The notes under the pieces: generated by a model | What the model was told of the DNA's origin: nothing | Database searches by the model: none | What the model saw: only the letters and a program-made list of their open reading frames with translations | Part shown: piece by piece, positions 62,189 through 64,000 of the stretch | Position numbering within the stretch: the stretch's first letter is position 1 | Layout: the number at the start of each line of letters is the position of its first letter | Made by a program: the position numbers and the translations under genes | Assembly: GCF_031177825.1 (NCBI RefSeq) | Contig: NZ_JAPSKE010000002.1 | Coordinates: 1 to 64,000, forward strand | Reading direction: 5' to 3' | Origin: Paenibacillus sp. | Lineage (GTDB): Bacteria; Bacillota; Bacilli; Paenibacillales; YIM-B00363 | DNA: 64,000 nucleotides

Positions 62189-62237
62189 GCGGCGTACGGA
62201 CGCCGGAGGCTCGCAGAGCATGGGGGTCGCGGTCGAG

Positions 62238-62900
62238 CTATGTCTTAGGCTTCACCACGTACACGCACCGCTGTCCGCCTTTCGCCTTGCATTCCACCTG
62301 CTCCACCTCGGCCTCGAGCACCTTGCGGAATAAGCTTAGCTCGCTGTCGCACGCCTGCGTGTAGTTGTGGGCGATCGCGTGGATCGGGCAGTTGTGTTCA
62401 GTAATGACGTACGAAGCGCCGCCTTCGGCGCGCTCCTCGCGCCAATCCGCCATATAGCCGCGCTCTTCCTGAATCGCGGCCAGCTCGTCGACGCGGGCCG
62501 CCAGCGCTTCCGTTCCGCCTGCGCCCGCCGGCTTGTCGTGCATTCGTTCTTTATACTTCAGCTCGAGCCGCTCTTCCCGACGTTCGAACAGCGCGTCGAT
62601 CGCGCCGGGTCCTTGCAGCTCCCGCACGTCGTTCAAGAACTCTAGGGTAATGTCCGCGTAATGCTTCGGGAACAAATCCTCCGCATGCTCGGTCAAGGAA
62701 TACACGAACGTCGGCCGCCCCATCGCTTGACGCACCGTCTCGGAGCGAATGATGCGATCCCGTTCGAGGTTGTTCAAGTGACGGCGCACGGCGATGTCGG
62801 AGATGCCCAGCTGCTTCGCGATATCGTTCGCGTTCAGCGGCCCGCGCTTCCGCAGCATGGTCACGATTTGTTTTCGAGTCGTCGGATTGTTGTCTTCCAT
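62238..62900 (-). CDS. SufR-like winged-helix transcriptional regulator
   Basis: A 220-residue DeoR/ArsR-type regulator. The N-terminal wHTH is ANDIAKQLGISDIAVRRHLN followed by a wing with RQAMGRPTFVYSLTE. The C-terminal half has four cysteines as C-x12-C-x19-C-x7-C (CPIHAIAHNYTQAC, then VECKAKGGQRCVYVV), like the [Fe-S]-binding SufR group. It probably senses Fe-S status or oxidative stress. ATG 62900 was chosen as the start of the conserved part; an upstream reading to 62966 is less likely. No suf operon is nearby, so its targets may lie elsewhere. Confidence 0.85.
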   Translation of the reverse strand: MEDNNPTTRKQIVTMLRKRGPLNANDIAKQLGISDIAVRRHLNNLERDRIIRSETVRQAMGRPTFVYSLTEHAEDLFPKHYADITLEFLNDVRELQGPGAIDALFERREERLELKYKERMHDKPAGAGGTEALAARVDELAAIQEERGYMADWREERAEGGASYVITEHNCPIHAIAHNYTQACDSELSLFRKVLEAEVEQVECKAKGGQRCVYVVKPKT

Positions 62901-62988
62901 CGTCGCATGTCCACCGCCTTTCCCCTTATCATACCATGATTTCGCCCGGATTGAACCGATTTTCATGGGGAAGGGCTAAGACGGCAGA

Positions 62989-64000
62989 TTAGAAGAAGTC
63001 GGCGAGATACGTCTGTCGCGCGGGCAGAACGCGCTCCAGCGCCTCCACCGCGTCGGCGGGGCCCCGCAGCAGGCCGGCGGCATGCAGGAAGGCCGGGCGC
63101 CGCGCGCCGATCGTCATCGCGGTGAACGCCGCGATGCCGCATAGCAGAGCGGCGCCGTCCGCGGCGCCGCTCTCGTCGGGCGCGAGCGTGCCGCGCCCGG
63201 CGTCGTCGACGGCGAGCGTCCACGCGCCGTCGTTCCACGGCGCGTGCGCGTCGCTCACGCGCAGCCGCACCGTCGCGCCGGCCCCCGCGACGAACGGGTA
63301 TGCGGCGACGAACGCCGCCGCGTCCACCACCCGTGCCATGAAATACGGCACGAGCTCCTGCTTCACCCGCGGGTCGGGCAGCAGGAAGGCGAGCGGATCG
63401 TCCGCCGGGGCGGACAGCGTAAGCGTCTCCGCCATCGAGTCGTGATTGCGGACATAACCGAACAGCGCCCGCCGCGCCTCCTCGGTAAGCGCGACGAATT
63501 CGCTGACCGACAACGTCCGGTCCTTGACCTCGTAGCACACGTACCCTTGCATGTTGCCCGAAGCATCTTCATAGACGGCCGTCGTTTCCTGGGAGCGGTA
63601 GAAGATACGTTCCTGCCACCATTCCTCGGAACGAACGAGCGTCCCCGAGTAGCGGCTCGCATAAGCGGCGTACGTCGCGTCGAGAAGCGAGCCGTCGTTC
63701 GCGACCCGGCGAACGCGCGCCGTCTCCGGAGGCGCGGGCGGCAGCTTCGCGAACGAAATTTCGTATTTTTTCACATCCGTATAATATTCCCATCCGAACT
63801 TGCGGTAGAACGGGAACGAGAACGGGTGCAGGAACGACACCGTCTGCCCGTTCGCCCGCATCGTCTCGAGCGAATGGCCGAGCAGCTTCGCCACCAGCCC
63901 TTGCCGGCGGTAATCCGGCCACGTCGCCACGCCGGCCAGCCCGCCCATCGCGAACTTGACCCCGTGAATCCACGTTTCGAGGTCGAGCAGCGTATATTTC
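62989..64000 (-). CDS. GNAT (Eis-like) N-acetyltransferase, 5' end outside window
   Basis: The visible 336 residues lack the N-terminus, which lies beyond the window edge. The acetyl-CoA-binding motif V/A is in MGGLAGVATWPDYRRQGLVAKLL, with RRQGLV as the Q/R-x-x-G-x-A/G site. The C-terminal part (about 200 residues, ending PARQTYLADFF) is of the Eis type, in which a SCP-like domain follows the GNAT pair. Such enzymes acetylate aminoglycosides or lysine groups. The target here is not known. The stop lies 89 bases upstream of the SufR-like start. Confidence 0.88.
   Translation of the reverse strand, partial: KYTLLDLETWIHGVKFAMGGLAGVATWPDYRRQGLVAKLLGHSLETMRANGQTVSFLHPFSFPFYRKFGWEYYTDVKKYEISFAKLPPAPPETARVRRVANDGSLLDATYAAYASRYSGTLVRSEEWWQERIFYRSQETTAVYEDASGNMQGYVCYEVKDRTLSVSEFVALTEEARRALFGYVRNHDSMAETLTLSAPADDPLAFLLPDPRVKQELVPYFMARVVDAAAFVAAYPFVAGAGATVRLRVSDAHAPWNDGAWTLAVDDAGRGTLAPDESGAADGAALLCGIAAFTAMTIGARRPAFLHAAGLLRGPADAVEALERVLPARQTYLADFF

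Noticed and set aside
1-64000. CRISPR arrays, tRNA or rRNA genes, intact insertion sequences
   Set aside because: No spaced direct repeats, no tRNA/rRNA signatures and no transposase motifs were seen on either strand.

Overview
The window is GC-rich DNA from a spore-forming Firmicute, most likely of the Paenibacillaceae. Evidence for this is a cotE - mutS - mutL - miaA - hfq - spoVK gene order like that of Bacillus, spore genes (cotE, spoVK, a YjcZ-type miniprotein, a Ger(x)C remnant), AGGAGG-type ribosome binding sites, frequent GTG and TTG starts, and the many LplABC importers, YesMN pairs and AraC regulators typical of Paenibacillus. The assignment rests on gene content only.

Positions 1-18.4 kb form a sugar-utilisation or accessory region. 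It holds two LplB/LplC permease pairs (the first cut by the window edge), one LplA-type binding lipoprotein, a YesM/YesN two-component system, five AraC-type regulators, a Gfo/Idh/MocA oxidoreductase, a Cys-type sulfatase and three phytanoyl-CoA dioxygenase-like (PhyH) proteins. PhyH, oxidoreductase, AraC regulator and sulfatase run on one strand with start/stop overlaps and look like one operon. A cluster of near-identical palindromes lies at 10.02-10.22 kb.

Positions 18.5-36.3 kb are the conserved core, all on the minus strand: spoVK, a DUF429 protein, a cyclophilin lipoprotein, a class A penicillin-binding protein, hfq, miaA, a methyltransferase, mutL, an S41 protease, mutS, an amidoligase-like protein, cotE, a 31-residue YjcZ-like protein and an M32 carboxypeptidase. 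From the mutL region to miaA the genes overlap by 1-8 bases, so mismatch repair, a PDZ protease and tRNA modification are probably co-expressed.

Positions 36.4-56.5 kb are mixed: small conserved proteins (HesB/IscA-like, DUF309, DUF2653-like), a GH18 protein with an N-terminal aromatic repeat array, a D,D-carboxypeptidase, an SDR with a membrane partner, a thioredoxin-fold DUF255 protein, a P450 divergent from a TetR regulator, a medium-chain dehydrogenase, a MalT-like LuxR regulator, a PadR/MATE efflux pair divergent from a serine hydrolase, and an AraC/GyrI-like regulator. Both divergent promoters carry clear inverted repeats overlapping -35/-10 elements.

Positions 56.6-64 kb hold a cysteine-rich pentapeptide-repeat protein, a decayed Ger(x)C gene, a Dabb-domain protein, a VTT/TVP38 membrane protein, cardiolipin synthase, a badly decayed GH88 gene, a SufR-like regulator and a GNAT (Eis-like) acetyltransferase that runs off the window. 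The two decayed genes suggest recent gene loss here. No rRNA, tRNA, CRISPR array, intact transposase or phage module was seen.
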